Shown here: piece after piece, positions 25,794-35,665 of the stretch
Layout of the letters: each line of letters starts with the position of its first letter
Numbering within the stretch: position 1 is the stretch's first letter
Source: Bradyrhizobium stylosanthis
Lineage (GTDB): Bacteria > Pseudomonadota > Alphaproteobacteria > Rhizobiales > Xanthobacteraceae
DNA: 64,000 nt
Assembly: GCF_001641335.1 (NCBI RefSeq)
Contig: NZ_LVEM01000001.1
Location: 153,428-217,427 of the forward strand
Direction: 5' to 3'
Made by a program: the position numbers and the translations under genes
Notes under the pieces: model-generated
Seen by the model: the letters and a program-made list of their open reading frames with translations, nothing else
Told to the model about the DNA's origin: nothing
Databases searched by the model: none

Positions 25794-26147
25794 GGCTTCC
25801 TTCACGGCGTGATTCGCCGCGGGTACGCCGCAATAGATCGCTTGCTGCAGCAGGATCTCCTTGATGTCCTCTGGCGTGAAGCCGCCCTCGGCGAGCGCCG
25901 CACGCACATGCAGGCGGAATTCGTCCCATTGGCCGAGCGCGACCATGGTGCCGATCACGAGCACGCGCCGCGTGCGCTCGTCGAAATGCGGCCGTGTCCA
26001 GATCTCGCCCCAGGCGTAGCGCGTAATCAGGTCCTGGAAGTCGGTGTTGAACGCATTGCGGTTTGCGATCGACTTGTCGACCCAGGCATTGCCCAGCACC
26101 TTTCGGCGCACATTCATGCCGGCATCGCGGCGCTTCTGGTCGTCCAT
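25755..26147 (-). CDS. pcaC: 4-carboxymuconolactone decarboxylase
   Basis: This enzyme decarboxylates 4-carboxymuconolactone to 3-oxoadipate enol-lactone in the protocatechuate branch of the beta-ketoadipate pathway. The ATG at 26147 has AGGAGGA upstream. The 130-residue protein shows the CMD family core 'RVLVIGTMVALGQWDEFRLH', 'GFTPEDIKEILLQQAIYCGV' and 'PAANHAVKEASAIV', with the conserved Cys and His. It follows pcaD after a palindromic repeat and is the last gene of a pcaB-pcaD-pcaC order. Confidence 0.94.
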   Translation of the reverse strand: MDDQKRRDAGMNVRRKVLGNAWVDKSIANRNAFNTDFQDLITRYAWGEIWTRPHFDERTRRVLVIGTMVALGQWDEFRLHVRAALAEGGFTPEDIKEILLQQAIYCGVPAANHAVKEASAIVQELGLLKT

Positions 26148-26161
26148 TTGATCCTCCTCTC

Positions 26162-26248
26162 CGTTATTGCGAGCGTAGCGAAGCAATCCAGAGTGCTTCC
26201 GCGGAGGGATCTCTGGTTTGCTTGGTCGCTGCGCTCCTCGCAATGACG
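26162..26248. repeat. Palindromic repeat between pcaD and pcaC
   Basis: The ends CGTTATTGCGAGCG and CGCAATGACG are inverted near-copies, and AGCAATCCAGAG faces CTCTGGTTTGCT inside. The hairpin sits inside the apparent pca operon and may lower expression of, or protect, flanking mRNA. Confidence 0.7.
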
Positions 26249-26258
26249 GTTGTTGCAG

Positions 26259-27041
26259 TTAGCGCTGCGTCAGAAATCCCACCACCGCATCCGTGAATGC
26301 GTGCGGCTGCTCGACGTTGGAAATGTGGGCGGCGTCGATGATGGTCATGCTGGCGCCGGGAATGCCGGAGCGGATCAGCTCACCCGCCGAGATCGGCGTC
26401 GCCATGTCGTGGCGGCCGGCGATCACCAAAGTCGGGCTCTTGATCTTCGGCAGCAGCGCGCGCTGGTCGAGCGTGGACAGCGCCTCGCAGCAGGCGAGGT
26501 AGCCCTCGACCGGGGAGGCCAGCAGCATCGATTTCATCCGCGCGGTGATCTCGGGCTCTCGCTCGCGGAAATCCTGGGTGAGCCAGCCGCCGAGCACGGC
26601 ATCGGCGACCGACGCGATGCCGCCCTTCTTCACGGCGTCGATGCGCTCCAGCCATTTGGTCGGCTCGGCATAATAGCAGGAGGTGTTGGCGAGGATCAGC
26701 TTGCCGAAACGCTCCGGCGCATTGGCGCCCAGCCATTGCCCGACCATCCCGCCCATCGACAGGCCGCACCAATGCACCTTCTCGATGTTGAGGTCGTCGA
26801 GGATCGCAAGCACGTCGCGGCCGAAGCGCTCCATCGTGTAGGGGCCGGGGGCTACGGTTGACTTGCCGTGACCGCGGCGGTCGTAGCGGATGACGCGGAA
26901 CACCTGCGTCAGCGCCTTCATCTGCGGCTCCCACATCTGCAGGGTGCAGCCGAGCGAGTTGGAAAGCATCAGTGTCGGCCCGCCGTCACGGCCCTCGACG
27001 GAGACGTTGAGCAGGCAACCGTCGGCATCGATCATGGGCAT
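26259..27041 (-). CDS. pcaD: 3-oxoadipate enol-lactonase
   Basis: This alpha/beta hydrolase opens 3-oxoadipate enol-lactone to 3-oxoadipate. The 260-residue product shows 'YDRRGHGKS', the nucleophile elbow 'WCGLSMGGMVGQWLG' (Ser), Asp in 'VIAGRHDMATP' and the catalytic His in 'AAHISNVEQP'. The start is one of two ATGs in 'MPMIDADG', the upstream at 27041. The gene lies between pcaB and pcaC, as expected. The identity is strong by both sequence and context. Confidence 0.94.
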   Translation of the reverse strand: MPMIDADGCLLNVSVEGRDGGPTLMLSNSLGCTLQMWEPQMKALTQVFRVIRYDRRGHGKSTVAPGPYTMERFGRDVLAILDDLNIEKVHWCGLSMGGMVGQWLGANAPERFGKLILANTSCYYAEPTKWLERIDAVKKGGIASVADAVLGGWLTQDFREREPEITARMKSMLLASPVEGYLACCEALSTLDQRALLPKIKSPTLVIAGRHDMATPISAGELIRSGIPGASMTIIDAAHISNVEQPHAFTDAVVGFLTQR

Positions 27042-27061
27042 GCGGCGTCTCCGTCGTGTCT

Positions 27062-28417
27062 TTATTCGCGGTCGAGGCTGTCGAGCAGCCGGTCGATCAG
27101 GGCTTGGGAAGCCCCTTGATAGGCCATCGGCTCGAACAATGCCGCAATTTTTTCCGGCGTCAGATGCGCGGTCACCTGCGAATCGGCCGACAGCACCTCG
27201 CGCAGATGCTTTTTCTCGGCGACCGCGCGCTTGCTCGCGGCCTCGATCAAATGATGCGCGTCGCTCTTGCCGATCTTGTCGGCCAACGCAAACGTGACCG
27301 CTTCCGCCATGATCAGGCCATGCGTCGCATCGAGGTTGCTGCGCATGCGCGCGGCATCGACATCGAGGCCTTCTGCGATGTCGACGATGGAGGCAAGCGC
27401 GCCGGACGCGACCAGCATCAGTTGCGGCAGCGTCGGCCATTCGGCGTGCCAGGGCCCGGCGCTGCGTTCGTGGTCCTGCACCTGCGCGGCGAAAATCGTG
27501 GCGGCGAGCTGCGGCGCCATGGTGGCCGCGCCCAGCGCGCTTGCGGCCGCGACCGGGTTGCGCTTGTGCGGCATGGTCGAGGAGCCGCCGCGGCCTTCGC
27601 CGGCGGGCTCGAAGGCTTCGCCGACGTCGGTCTGCATCAGCAGCGAGATGTCGCGCGCGATCTTGCCGCAGCTTCCGGCGAGAATCGCGAAGGCTGAAGC
27701 GGCTTCGGCGATGCGATCGCGATGGGTGTGCCAAGGCGCTTCCGGTAGCGGCAGGTCGAGCTCCCGAGCCAGTCGTTCCGCAACCACGAGCCCCTTGTCG
27801 CCGAGGGCGGCCAGCGTGCCGGCCGCGCCGCCGAATTGCAGCGCGAGGCCCTCGCGGCGCAGCCGCCGCAGGCGGCAGCGGGCGCGGGCGAGGCTCGATG
27901 CGTATTCGGCCGCCTTGAGCCCGAACGGCATCGGCAGCGCATGCTGGAGCCAGGTCCGCGCCACCATCGCGGTGTTGCGATGGGTACGGGCGAGCGCGGC
28001 AAAGCCCTTGATGGCACGGCTGAGGTCGGCGTCGAGCGCATCGATGCCGGCGCGGAGCGTCAGCATGGTCGCGGTGTCGATGACGTCCTGGCTGGTTGCG
28101 CCCCAATGCACGTAGCGCGCGGCTTCGGCGTCGGCCTTGGCGACGCTGGCGGTGAGCGCCTTGACCAGGGGAATTGCGAGATTGCCGGATCGCGTCGCGA
28201 CCTCGGCGAGGGCAGTGATGTCGAAGGAGGAGGCCTTGCAGGCGGCTTCGATCGGGCCCACTGCGGCCTGCGGAATCACGCCCGTGGCGGCCTCGGCCCG
28301 GGCCAGGGCTGCCTCGAAATCGAGCATGTTCTGGAGGGTGGACCGGTCGTCGCAGACCGCGCGCATGGCCGCGCTCGAAAGCATCGGCGCAAGCAGGGGA
28401 GAGAGGGCTGTGCTCAT
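27062..28417 (-). CDS. pcaB: 3-carboxy-cis,cis-muconate cycloisomerase
   Basis: This enzyme lactonises 3-carboxymuconate to 4-carboxymuconolactone. The 451-residue protein belongs to the fumarase/aspartase superfamily, with the signature 'GSSTMPHKRNPVAA' and the 'HWGATSQDVIDTA' motif early in the chain. It heads the minus-strand pcaBDC group. The protocatechuate dioxygenase genes pcaGH and the regulator pcaQ are not in the window. The 184-base gap to coxG upstream should contain divergent promoters, but no sites were assigned. Confidence 0.95.
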   Translation of the reverse strand: MSTALSPLLAPMLSSAAMRAVCDDRSTLQNMLDFEAALARAEAATGVIPQAAVGPIEAACKASSFDITALAEVATRSGNLAIPLVKALTASVAKADAEAARYVHWGATSQDVIDTATMLTLRAGIDALDADLSRAIKGFAALARTHRNTAMVARTWLQHALPMPFGLKAAEYASSLARARCRLRRLRREGLALQFGGAAGTLAALGDKGLVVAERLARELDLPLPEAPWHTHRDRIAEAASAFAILAGSCGKIARDISLLMQTDVGEAFEPAGEGRGGSSTMPHKRNPVAAASALGAATMAPQLAATIFAAQVQDHERSAGPWHAEWPTLPQLMLVASGALASIVDIAEGLDVDAARMRSNLDATHGLIMAEAVTFALADKIGKSDAHHLIEAASKRAVAEKKHLREVLSADSQVTAHLTPEKIAALFEPMAYQGASQALIDRLLDSLDRE

Positions 28418-28601
28418 GTTGCGCGCGACCTAATCACCATGGCCCGGCTCTGCCAATCCCAAACCGTCAGCGCAAGCTTTTTGCACTTGCGAATATGCAT
28501 TGCACGTGACCGGGGGTGCCCTTTCCTTTGCGGCCTCCGTGCGTTACTTGAGCAATATTATTCTGAAGCGATCCAAGTCAGATATCTCCGGGAGGCACCC
28601 C

Positions 28602-29048
28602 ATGGCCATGACGATGAACGGCGAAGTCCAGCTCGCGGCGCCGCGCGAGGCCGTGTGGGCCAAGCTCAACGATCCCGAAGTGCTGAAGGCCTGCATTCCC
28701 GGCTGCGAGGAGCTCGAGAAGACCGACGACGGCGGCTTCCGTGCAACGGCAAAAATGAAGGTCGGACCGGTGTCGGCGCGCTTCAAGGGCAAGGTCATGC
28801 TCAGCGATCTCGACCCGCCGAACGGCTACAAGATCTCGGGCGAAGGCGAGGGCGGCGTGGCGGGCTTTGCCAAGGGCGGCGCCGTGGTCAAGCTCGCGGA
28901 GAAGGATGGCGGCACGCTGCTCTCCTACGACGTCGAGGCGCAGATCGGCGGCAAGTTGGCGCAGCTCGGACAACGCCTGATCAACGGCACCGCCAAGAAG
29001 CTGGCGGACGAGTTTTTCGCGAACTTCGCCAAGGCGGTACAGGGCTGA
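28602..29048 (+). CDS. coxG: CoxG-like SRPBCC protein
   Basis: The ATG at 28602 follows GGGAGG. The 148-residue product is an SRPBCC-fold protein of the CoxG group: 'APREAVWAKLNDPEVLKACI', 'PGCEELEK', 'KVGPVSARFKGKV' and 'SYDVEAQIGGKLAQLGQRLI'. In carboxidotrophs CoxG is thought to anchor CO dehydrogenase at the membrane. It is the first gene of the cox-type cluster, separated from coxS by 139 bases that probably hold a second promoter. Confidence 0.9.
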   Translation: MAMTMNGEVQLAAPREAVWAKLNDPEVLKACIPGCEELEKTDDGGFRATAKMKVGPVSARFKGKVMLSDLDPPNGYKISGEGEGGVAGFAKGGAVVKLAEKDGGTLLSYDVEAQIGGKLAQLGQRLINGTAKKLADEFFANFAKAVQG

Positions 29049-29187
29049 AACCTATCGCCTTTCGGCATGGCGGCTTGCGTCCGGGGTGATGTTGCCCCCG
29101 GACATATTGGCCCATATGATGGGTTGGAATAATTATAAGAAAGAACCGCTTCGACGGGACCCGTCGGGGCGCTGACAGAGAGTGCTT

Positions 29188-29673
29188 ATGGCAAAAATCT
29201 CCCTCATCGTGAACGGTAATCCTGTGACGGCCAACGTCGATCCCCGCACGCTCCTGGTGCAGTTCCTGCGCGAGAATCTGCGGCTGACCGGCACCCATGT
29301 CGGCTGCGACACCTCGCAATGCGGCGCCTGCGTCGTGCATCTCGACGGCAAGGCCGTGAAGTCCTGCACCACGCTTGCCGTGATGGCGGACGGGCACGAG
29401 GTCAAGACGATCGAGGGGCTGGCCGCCGACGGCGCGCCGCTGCATCCGATGCAGGAGGCCTTCCGCGAGCATCATGGCCTGCAGTGCGGCTTCTGCACGC
29501 CGGGCATGATCATGACCGCGATCGACATCGTGCACCGCAAGGGCCACGAACTCGACGACCATACGATCCGCGAGGAGCTGGAAGGCAATCTCTGCCGCTG
29601 CACCGGCTACCAGAACATCGTCGCCTCGATCTCCGCCGGCGCCAAGGCGATGGCGAAATCCGACCTGGCGTAA
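29188..29673 (+). CDS. coxS: Molybdenum hydroxylase small subunit (CoxS type, 2Fe-2S)
   Basis: The 161-residue iron-sulfur subunit carries both [2Fe-2S] sites: the plant-type '[17 protein letters not shown]' with a later Cys in 'SCTTLA', and '[10 protein letters not shown]' with 'CRCTGYQNI'. The start is ATG 29188, with a weak AGAG before it. In CO dehydrogenase and related aerobic hydroxylases it passes electrons from the molybdenum centre to the flavin. It is followed by coxM at 33 bases, with no coxL in between. Confidence 0.95.
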   Translation: MAKISLIVNGNPVTANVDPRTLLVQFLRENLRLTGTHVGCDTSQCGACVVHLDGKAVKSCTTLAVMADGHEVKTIEGLAADGAPLHPMQEAFREHHGLQCGFCTPGMIMTAIDIVHRKGHELDDHTIREELEGNLCRCTGYQNIVASISAGAKAMAKSDLA

Positions 29674-29706
29674 TCCGCGCACGCATCCCGCGATCAGGAC
29701 ATTCAG

Positions 29707-30513
29707 ATGTACGAATTCAAATATCATCGCCCCGGCACCGTGCGGCAGGCCGCCAACCTCCTGGTGAAGAACGAGGACGCCAAGGTGATCGCCGGCGGCC
29801 ACACGCTGATTCCCGTCATGAAGCAGCGTCTGGCCAGCCCCCCGCATCTGGTCGACCTCTCCCACATCGAGGGGCTCAACACGATCGAGATGAAGGGCCG
29901 CTCGCTGGTGATCGGCGCCACCGCCAAGCATGCCGAGGTCGCGAGCTCCGCCATCGTCGGCGAGGCGATTCCGGCGCTGGCCAATCTCGCCAGCCAGATC
30001 GGCGATCCCGCCGTGCGCCACAAGGGCACGATCGGCGGCTCGCTCGCCAACAACGACCCGACCGCAGACTATCCGGCCGCCGTGCTTGCGCTCGGCGCCA
30101 CCATCGTCACCAACAAGCGTCGCCTCAAGGCCGAGGAGTATTTCCAGGGCCTGTTCACGACGGCGCTCGAAGCTGACGAGATCATCACCAAGGTGATGTT
30201 CCCGCTGCCGAAGAAGGCCGCTTACGTCAAATTCCGCAACCAGGCCTCGCGCTATGCACTGGTCGGTGTGTTCGTGGCGCGCCGTCCGTCGGACGTGCGC
30301 GTGGCCGTCACCGGCGCCGGCTCCGAGGGCGTGTTCCGCGTGGAAGCGTTCGAGGAGGCGCTGAAGAAGCGCTTCGCGTCGAAGGCGATCGAAGGCATCG
30401 AGGTGCCGGCCGAGGGGCTCAACAGCGACATCCACGGCAGCGCCGAATACCGCGCGCATCTCATCGGCGTGCTGACGCGGCGCGCCCTCGATGCCGCCAA
30501 CGCCAAGGGGTGA
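29707..30513 (+). CDS. coxM: Molybdenum hydroxylase FAD subunit (CoxM type)
   Basis: This is the 268-residue flavoprotein subunit. FAD-binding motifs are clear: 'VIAGGHTLIPVMKQRL' near residue 30 and 'GTIGGSLANNDPTADYPAAV' near residue 105. The C-terminal CO_deh_flav_C part has 'YVKFRNQASRYALVGVFVAR'. It partners CoxS and a large molybdopterin subunit. That large subunit is absent from the window, although all accessory genes follow directly. Confidence 0.95.
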   Translation: MYEFKYHRPGTVRQAANLLVKNEDAKVIAGGHTLIPVMKQRLASPPHLVDLSHIEGLNTIEMKGRSLVIGATAKHAEVASSAIVGEAIPALANLASQIGDPAVRHKGTIGGSLANNDPTADYPAAVLALGATIVTNKRRLKAEEYFQGLFTTALEADEIITKVMFPLPKKAAYVKFRNQASRYALVGVFVARRPSDVRVAVTGAGSEGVFRVEAFEEALKKRFASKAIEGIEVPAEGLNSDIHGSAEYRAHLIGVLTRRALDAANAKG

Positions 30514-30573
30514 GGTGACCTCACCCCCAGCACAAGACTTGCCCCGCGAGGGCGCAAACGAGACTGGCCTTTC

Positions 30574-31479
<906 letters not shown>

Positions 31480-31480
31480 T

Positions 31481-31595
31481 CGTCATTCCGGGGCGCGCGT
31501 CAGCGCGAACTCTGGTGCGCAATTGCGCACCCGAGAATCTCGCGCCACAGGCTCTGGATTCCGGGTTCGTTGTTTTGCGGCGCCCCGGAATGACG
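31481..31595. repeat. Palindromic repeat between coxD and coxE
   Basis: CGTCATTCCGGGGCGC (31481-31496) and GCGCCCCGGAATGACG (31580-31595) are exact inverted copies of 16 bases. The inner sequence has a further dyad, TGCGCAATTGCGCA. It is inserted inside the cox operon. Confidence 0.85.
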
Positions 31596-31610
31596 GAGCG
31601 AGGATAGACC

Positions 31611-32813
31611 ATGGCCATCAACCACCTTGCCCCGGAGCAAACCGAGCAGTTCGCCGACAACATCGTCGGCTTCGCCCGGGCGCTGCGCGCCGCCGGCATG
31701 CCGGTGGGGCCGGGCGCGGTCATCGACGCCATGAGCGCGCTGCAGGTGATCGACATCGGCAACCGCGGCGACGTCTTCACCACGCTGGAGGCGATCTTCG
31801 TCAAGCGCCACGAGCATGCGCTGATCTTCAAGCAGGCCTTCAACCTGTTCTTCCGCGCCTCGGAGGAATGGAAGCACATGCTGGATTCGGTGCCGCTTCC
31901 CGAGCAGGCCAAGAAGAAGCCGCAGGCCGGCTCCCGCCGCGTGCAGGAGGCGATGTCGCAGCCGCGCATGACCGAGACGCCGCAGCACCAGGAGCAGGAT
32001 TTGCGCCTGTCGGTCTCCGACAAGGAGATCCTTCAGAAGAAGGATTTCGCGCAGATGAGCGCGGCCGAGATCAGCGAGGCGCTGCGCGCGATCGAGCGCA
32101 TGCACCTGCCGCAGGCCGAGCTGCTGACGCGCCGGCATCGGCCCGACCCGCGGGGCCTACGCCTCGATCTGCGTCGCACGCTGCGCGCCTCGCTCCGCAG
32201 CGGCGGCGAGATCATCGACATCCACCGCCGCGGGCGGATCGAGAAGCCGGCGCCGATCGTCGCGCTGCTCGATATCTCGGGCTCGATGAGCGAATACACC
32301 CGCCTGTTCCTGCACTTCCTCCACGGCATCACCGACGCCCGAAAGCGCGTCTCGGTGTTCCTGTTCGGCACGCGCCTCACCAACGTCACCCGGGCGCTGC
32401 GCCAGCGCGATCCCGACGAGGCGCTGGCGAGCTGCTCGGCCTCGGTCGAGGACTGGGCCGGCGGCACGCGGATCTCGGCCTCGCTGCACAACTTCAACAA
32501 ATTGTGGGCGCGGCGGGTGCTGAGCCAGGGCGCCATCGTGCTGCTGATCTCCGACGGGCTGGAGCGGGAGGCCGATTCCAAGCTCGCCTTCGAGATGGAC
32601 CGGCTGCACCGGTCCTGCCGGCGGCTGATCTGGCTCAACCCGCTGCTGCGGTTCTCTGGCTTCGAGGCCAAGGCCCAGGGCATCAAAATGATGCTCCCGC
32701 ACGTTGACGAATTCCGCCCGGTACATAATTTGAGTTCGATCCAGGAGCTGATCACCACGCTCTCCCGGCCGCTGCCGCCGCATCACCGCAGCCTGATCCG
32801 CTCCGCAGCTTGA
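31611..32813 (+). CDS. coxE: vWA-domain protein CoxE
   Basis: The 400-residue protein has the VWA_CoxE layout. The MIDAS motif is 'ALLDISGSMSEYTRLFL' (DxSGS), with 'GTRLTNVTRAL' and 'VLLISDGLEREADSKLAFEM' later. The N-terminal half is helical and charged. CoxD and CoxE together act as a chaperone pair for metal-centre maturation. Translation initiates 132 bases after coxD because the repeat lies between them. Confidence 0.93.
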   Translation: MAINHLAPEQTEQFADNIVGFARALRAAGMPVGPGAVIDAMSALQVIDIGNRGDVFTTLEAIFVKRHEHALIFKQAFNLFFRASEEWKHMLDSVPLPEQAKKKPQAGSRRVQEAMSQPRMTETPQHQEQDLRLSVSDKEILQKKDFAQMSAAEISEALRAIERMHLPQAELLTRRHRPDPRGLRLDLRRTLRASLRSGGEIIDIHRRGRIEKPAPIVALLDISGSMSEYTRLFLHFLHGITDARKRVSVFLFGTRLTNVTRALRQRDPDEALASCSASVEDWAGGTRISASLHNFNKLWARRVLSQGAIVLLISDGLEREADSKLAFEMDRLHRSCRRLIWLNPLLRFSGFEAKAQGIKMMLPHVDEFRPVHNLSSIQELITTLSRPLPPHHRSLIRSAA

Positions 32814-32824
32814 GAGGCTTGACC

Positions 32825-33148
32825 ATGCTCGATCGCGACGAGGATATCCTGAAGGCGGCGGAGGACTGGCAGAAGGCCGGCCGTGGCGTCGCGCTGGCGA
32901 CCGTTGTCGAGACCTGGGGCTCGGCCCCGCGCCCGGCGGGCTCCAGCCTCGTCATCAACGACGAGGGCACTTTTCTGGGTTCGGTCTCCGGCGGATGCGT
33001 CGAGGGCGCCGTGGTCACCGAGGCCATGGATGTGATCGAGAGCGGCAAGCCCAAGATGCTGGAGTTCGGCGTCGCCGACGAGACCGCCTGGAATGTCGGT
33101 CTGTCCTGCGGCGGCACCATCCGCGTCTTCGTCGAGAAGGTCGGCTAG
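32825..33148 (+). CDS. XdhC/CoxI family, N-terminal domain protein
   Basis: The 107-residue protein is the XdhC_CoxI domain alone: 'GVALATVVETWGSAPRPAGS', 'FLGSVSGGCVEGAVV' and 'GLSCGGTIRVFVEKVG', including the conserved Cys that may hold the molybdenum cofactor. In XdhC this domain is fused to a Rossmann domain; here the Rossmann half is the next gene, 2 bases downstream. The pair should chaperone sulfuration or insertion of cofactor into the hydroxylase. Confidence 0.9.
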   Translation: MLDRDEDILKAAEDWQKAGRGVALATVVETWGSAPRPAGSSLVINDEGTFLGSVSGGCVEGAVVTEAMDVIESGKPKMLEFGVADETAWNVGLSCGGTIRVFVEKVG

Positions 33149-33150
33149 CC

Positions 33151-33852
33151 GTGAAGCTCGCGATTTTGCACGAACTCAATGCCGAGCGCGCCGCGCGCCG
33201 GCCGGCGATCCTGGTGACCGACACCGAGAGCGGCGAGCAGCGTCTGGTGAAATCGGCGGACTTCGCCAAGGATCCGCTGCGGGCCGAGCTGGAAAAGCAG
33301 CTTCGCATGGGCAAGAGCGCCAATGTAGAGGCCGGCGGCAAGAAGCTGTTCCTGAACGTTTACGCGCCGACCGCAAAGCTCGTCATCATCGGCGCGGTCC
33401 ATATCAGCCAGGCGCTGGCACCGCTGGCGCGCTCGCTCGGCTATGACGTAACCGTGGTCGATCCGCGCACCGCCTTTGCCAGCCCCGAGCGCTTCCCCGA
33501 TGTTCCGCTCGTCGCCGAATGGCCCGACACCGCGTTGCCGCCGCTTAATGTCGACGCCTATACGGCGTTCGTTGCGGTGACGCACGATCCCAAGATCGAC
33601 GATCCCGCGCTGCTGCACGCCTTCGAGCGCAACTGCTTCTATATCGGTGCGCTCGGCTCGCGGAAGACGCATGCCAAGCGCGGCGACCGGCTGCAGGCGC
33701 AGGGCGCCAAGGACAGCGACATCGCGCGCATCCACGCGCCGATTGGCCTTGCGATCGGCGCTGTCTCGCCGTCCGAGATCGCGGTGTCGATCATGGCCGA
33801 GATCACGGCGGTGCTCCGCCTGCCTCCCAAAGAAAAAGAAGAAGCGGCATGA
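33151..33852 (+). CDS. XdhC family, Rossmann domain protein
   Basis: The GTG start at 33151 follows the previous stop by 2 bases. The 233-residue product has the XdhC C-terminal Rossmann fold: 'KLVIIGAVHISQALAPLARS', 'GYDVTVVDPRTAFASPERFP', 'VAVTHDPKIDDPAL' and 'IGALGSRKTHAKR'. Earlier residues 1-75 form a short domain rich in Lys and Glu. It works with the preceding half. Its stop overlaps the next start (ATGA). Confidence 0.92.
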   Translation: MKLAILHELNAERAARRPAILVTDTESGEQRLVKSADFAKDPLRAELEKQLRMGKSANVEAGGKKLFLNVYAPTAKLVIIGAVHISQALAPLARSLGYDVTVVDPRTAFASPERFPDVPLVAEWPDTALPPLNVDAYTAFVAVTHDPKIDDPALLHAFERNCFYIGALGSRKTHAKRGDRLQAQGAKDSDIARIHAPIGLAIGAVSPSEIAVSIMAEITAVLRLPPKEKEEAA

Positions 33853-35453
33853 AGTTCGGTCCGGCGAGCCCCAAGGATGCAATCGGCGGGGTGACCGTCC
33901 ACACGTTGCGCCAGGGGCCGCTGGTGCTGAAGAAAGGCACCACGATCGGGCCTTCCGAGGTCGAGGCGCTCACGCGCGCCGGCATCAAGGACATCGTCGT
34001 GGTGCGCATGGAGGCGGGCGACGTCTCCGAGGACGTTGCGGCTGCCAGCATTGCGCTTGCCGTCGGCGGCGAGGGCATCCATGTCGAGCGCGCCTTCACC
34101 GGCCGCGCCAATCTGTTTGCCGCGCAGCCGGGCGTGCTGGTGATCGACCGCGCCGCGGTCGACCGCATCAACAACATCGACGAAGCCATCACCTTTGCCA
34201 CGCTCGCCGCCTACAAGCCCGTGGTCGAGGGCGAGATGGTCGGTACCGTCAAGATCATCCCGTTCGGGGTCGAGGGCAACTTGCGCGATGCCGCGGTGAA
34301 TGCTGCCGGCAAGGACGTGCTCAGGATCGCGCCTTACGTGATCAAGCGCGTCGGCGTCGTCTCGACCCTGCTGCCGGGCCTCTCCTCCAAGGTGGTGGAC
34401 AAGACCCTGCGCGTCACCGCCGAGCGGCTCGCGCCGGCCGGCGCCAGCATCATCGCCGAGCGGCGGGTCCAGCACGACGAGCGCGCGCTGTCGGCCGCGA
34501 TCAAGGAATTGCTCGCGCTCGGCGCTGAGCTGGTCATCGTGTTCGGGGCGTCCGCAATCGCCGACCGCCGCGACGTGATCCCCGCGGCCGTCACGGGCAT
34601 CGGCGGCGAGATCGAGCATTTCGGCATGCCGGTCGATCCCGGCAATCTCCTGCTGATCGCGCGTGCCGGCGAGGTGCCGGTGCTCGGCGCACCGGGCTGC
34701 GCGCGCTCGCCGGTCGAGAACGGTTTTGACTGGGTCTTGATGCGGCTCCTCGCCGGCATCAAGGTGACGCGCTCCGAGCTGATGGGCATGGGAGTCGGCG
34801 GCCTCTTGATGGAAATCGTGACGCGGCCGCAGCCGCGCGCCCAGCCCGAGACCGAGGGCAACAGTCAGGTCGCCGCCATCGTGCTCGCGGCGGGGCGCTC
34901 AACGCGCATGGGCGGTCCGAACAAGCTGCTCGCCGAGCTCGACGGCAAGAAGCTGGTGCGGATCGCGACCGAGCAGGCGCTCGCTTCCAAGGCATCCGAG
35001 GTGATCGTCGTCACCGGCCATCAGACCGAGCTGGTCGAGCAGGCGCTGCAGGGCCTGAAGGTGAAGTTCGTCAAGAACCCGGATTTCGCCGGCGGCATCG
35101 CGAGCTCGGTCAAATCAGGCATCGCGGCCGTGCCCGACAGCTGCGACGGCGCGATCGTCTGTCTCGGTGACATGCCGTTGATCGACGCCGGCCTGATCGA
35201 CCGCCTGATCGACGGTTTCGCGCCGGACCGCGGTAATCTCATCGTCGTGCCCGTCAGCGAAGGTCGCCGCGGCAATCCCGTGCTGTGGTCGCGCCGCTTC
35301 TTTAAGGAGCTCATGACGCTCGACGGCGACGTCGGCGCGCGGCACCTGATCGCTAAGCACACCGAGGCGGTCGCCGAAGTGCCCGTCGACGGCGAGAGCG
35401 CCTTCCTCGACATCGACACGCCGCAGGCGCTGGAAGCGGCACGCCGGGGGTGA
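33849..35453 (+). CDS. Molybdopterin-binding domain + MobA-like nucleotidyltransferase fusion
   Basis: The 534-residue protein joins two domains. Residues 1-335 match the MoeA/MoCF-like molybdopterin-binding part ('VVEGEMVGTVKIIPFGVEGN', 'ELVIVFGASAIADRRDVIPA', 'PVLGAPGCARSPVENGFDWV'). Residues about 342-530 are a MobA/MocA-type NTP transferase ('IVLAAGRSTRMGGPNKLLAE', 'LGDMPLIDAGLIDRLID', 'FLDIDTPQALEAAR'). MocA-type enzymes make the cytosine dinucleotide cofactor used by CoxL-type subunits. It is the last gene of the cox cluster and overlaps the XdhC gene by 4 bases. Confidence 0.92.
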   Translation: MKFGPASPKDAIGGVTVHTLRQGPLVLKKGTTIGPSEVEALTRAGIKDIVVVRMEAGDVSEDVAAASIALAVGGEGIHVERAFTGRANLFAAQPGVLVIDRAAVDRINNIDEAITFATLAAYKPVVEGEMVGTVKIIPFGVEGNLRDAAVNAAGKDVLRIAPYVIKRVGVVSTLLPGLSSKVVDKTLRVTAERLAPAGASIIAERRVQHDERALSAAIKELLALGAELVIVFGASAIADRRDVIPAAVTGIGGEIEHFGMPVDPGNLLLIARAGEVPVLGAPGCARSPVENGFDWVLMRLLAGIKVTRSELMGMGVGGLLMEIVTRPQPRAQPETEGNSQVAAIVLAAGRSTRMGGPNKLLAELDGKKLVRIATEQALASKASEVIVVTGHQTELVEQALQGLKVKFVKNPDFAGGIASSVKSGIAAVPDSCDGAIVCLGDMPLIDAGLIDRLIDGFAPDRGNLIVVPVSEGRRGNPVLWSRRFFKELMTLDGDVGARHLIAKHTEAVAEVPVDGESAFLDIDTPQALEAARRG

Positions 35454-35458
35454 CGGCG

Positions 35459-35575
35459 CCGTAGGGTGGATTAGCCGAAGGCGTAATCCACCATTACCTC
35501 TCGGCGGAAACAAAAGAGGTGGATTACGCCGAGCAGATGCGCTTCGCGCACCTGCAAGGCTAATCCACCCTACGG
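35459..35575. repeat. Nested palindromic repeat after cox cluster
   Basis: CCGTAGGGTGGATTAGCC (35459-35476) and GGCTAATCCACCCTACGG (35558-35575) are exact inverted copies of 18 bases. Inside, GCGTAATCCACC (35481-35492) and GGTGGATTACGC (35518-35529) form a second exact pair. It may act as the 3' end of the cox operon transcript. Confidence 0.88.
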
Positions 35576-35665
35576 CACCTACCGATTTCAACCACCCGTT
35601 CACCATCTGGAAACGACCGCCGCTTAGAGTTGCGGCCACTTGCCTTGGGGGTGAGGGGTTTTTTC

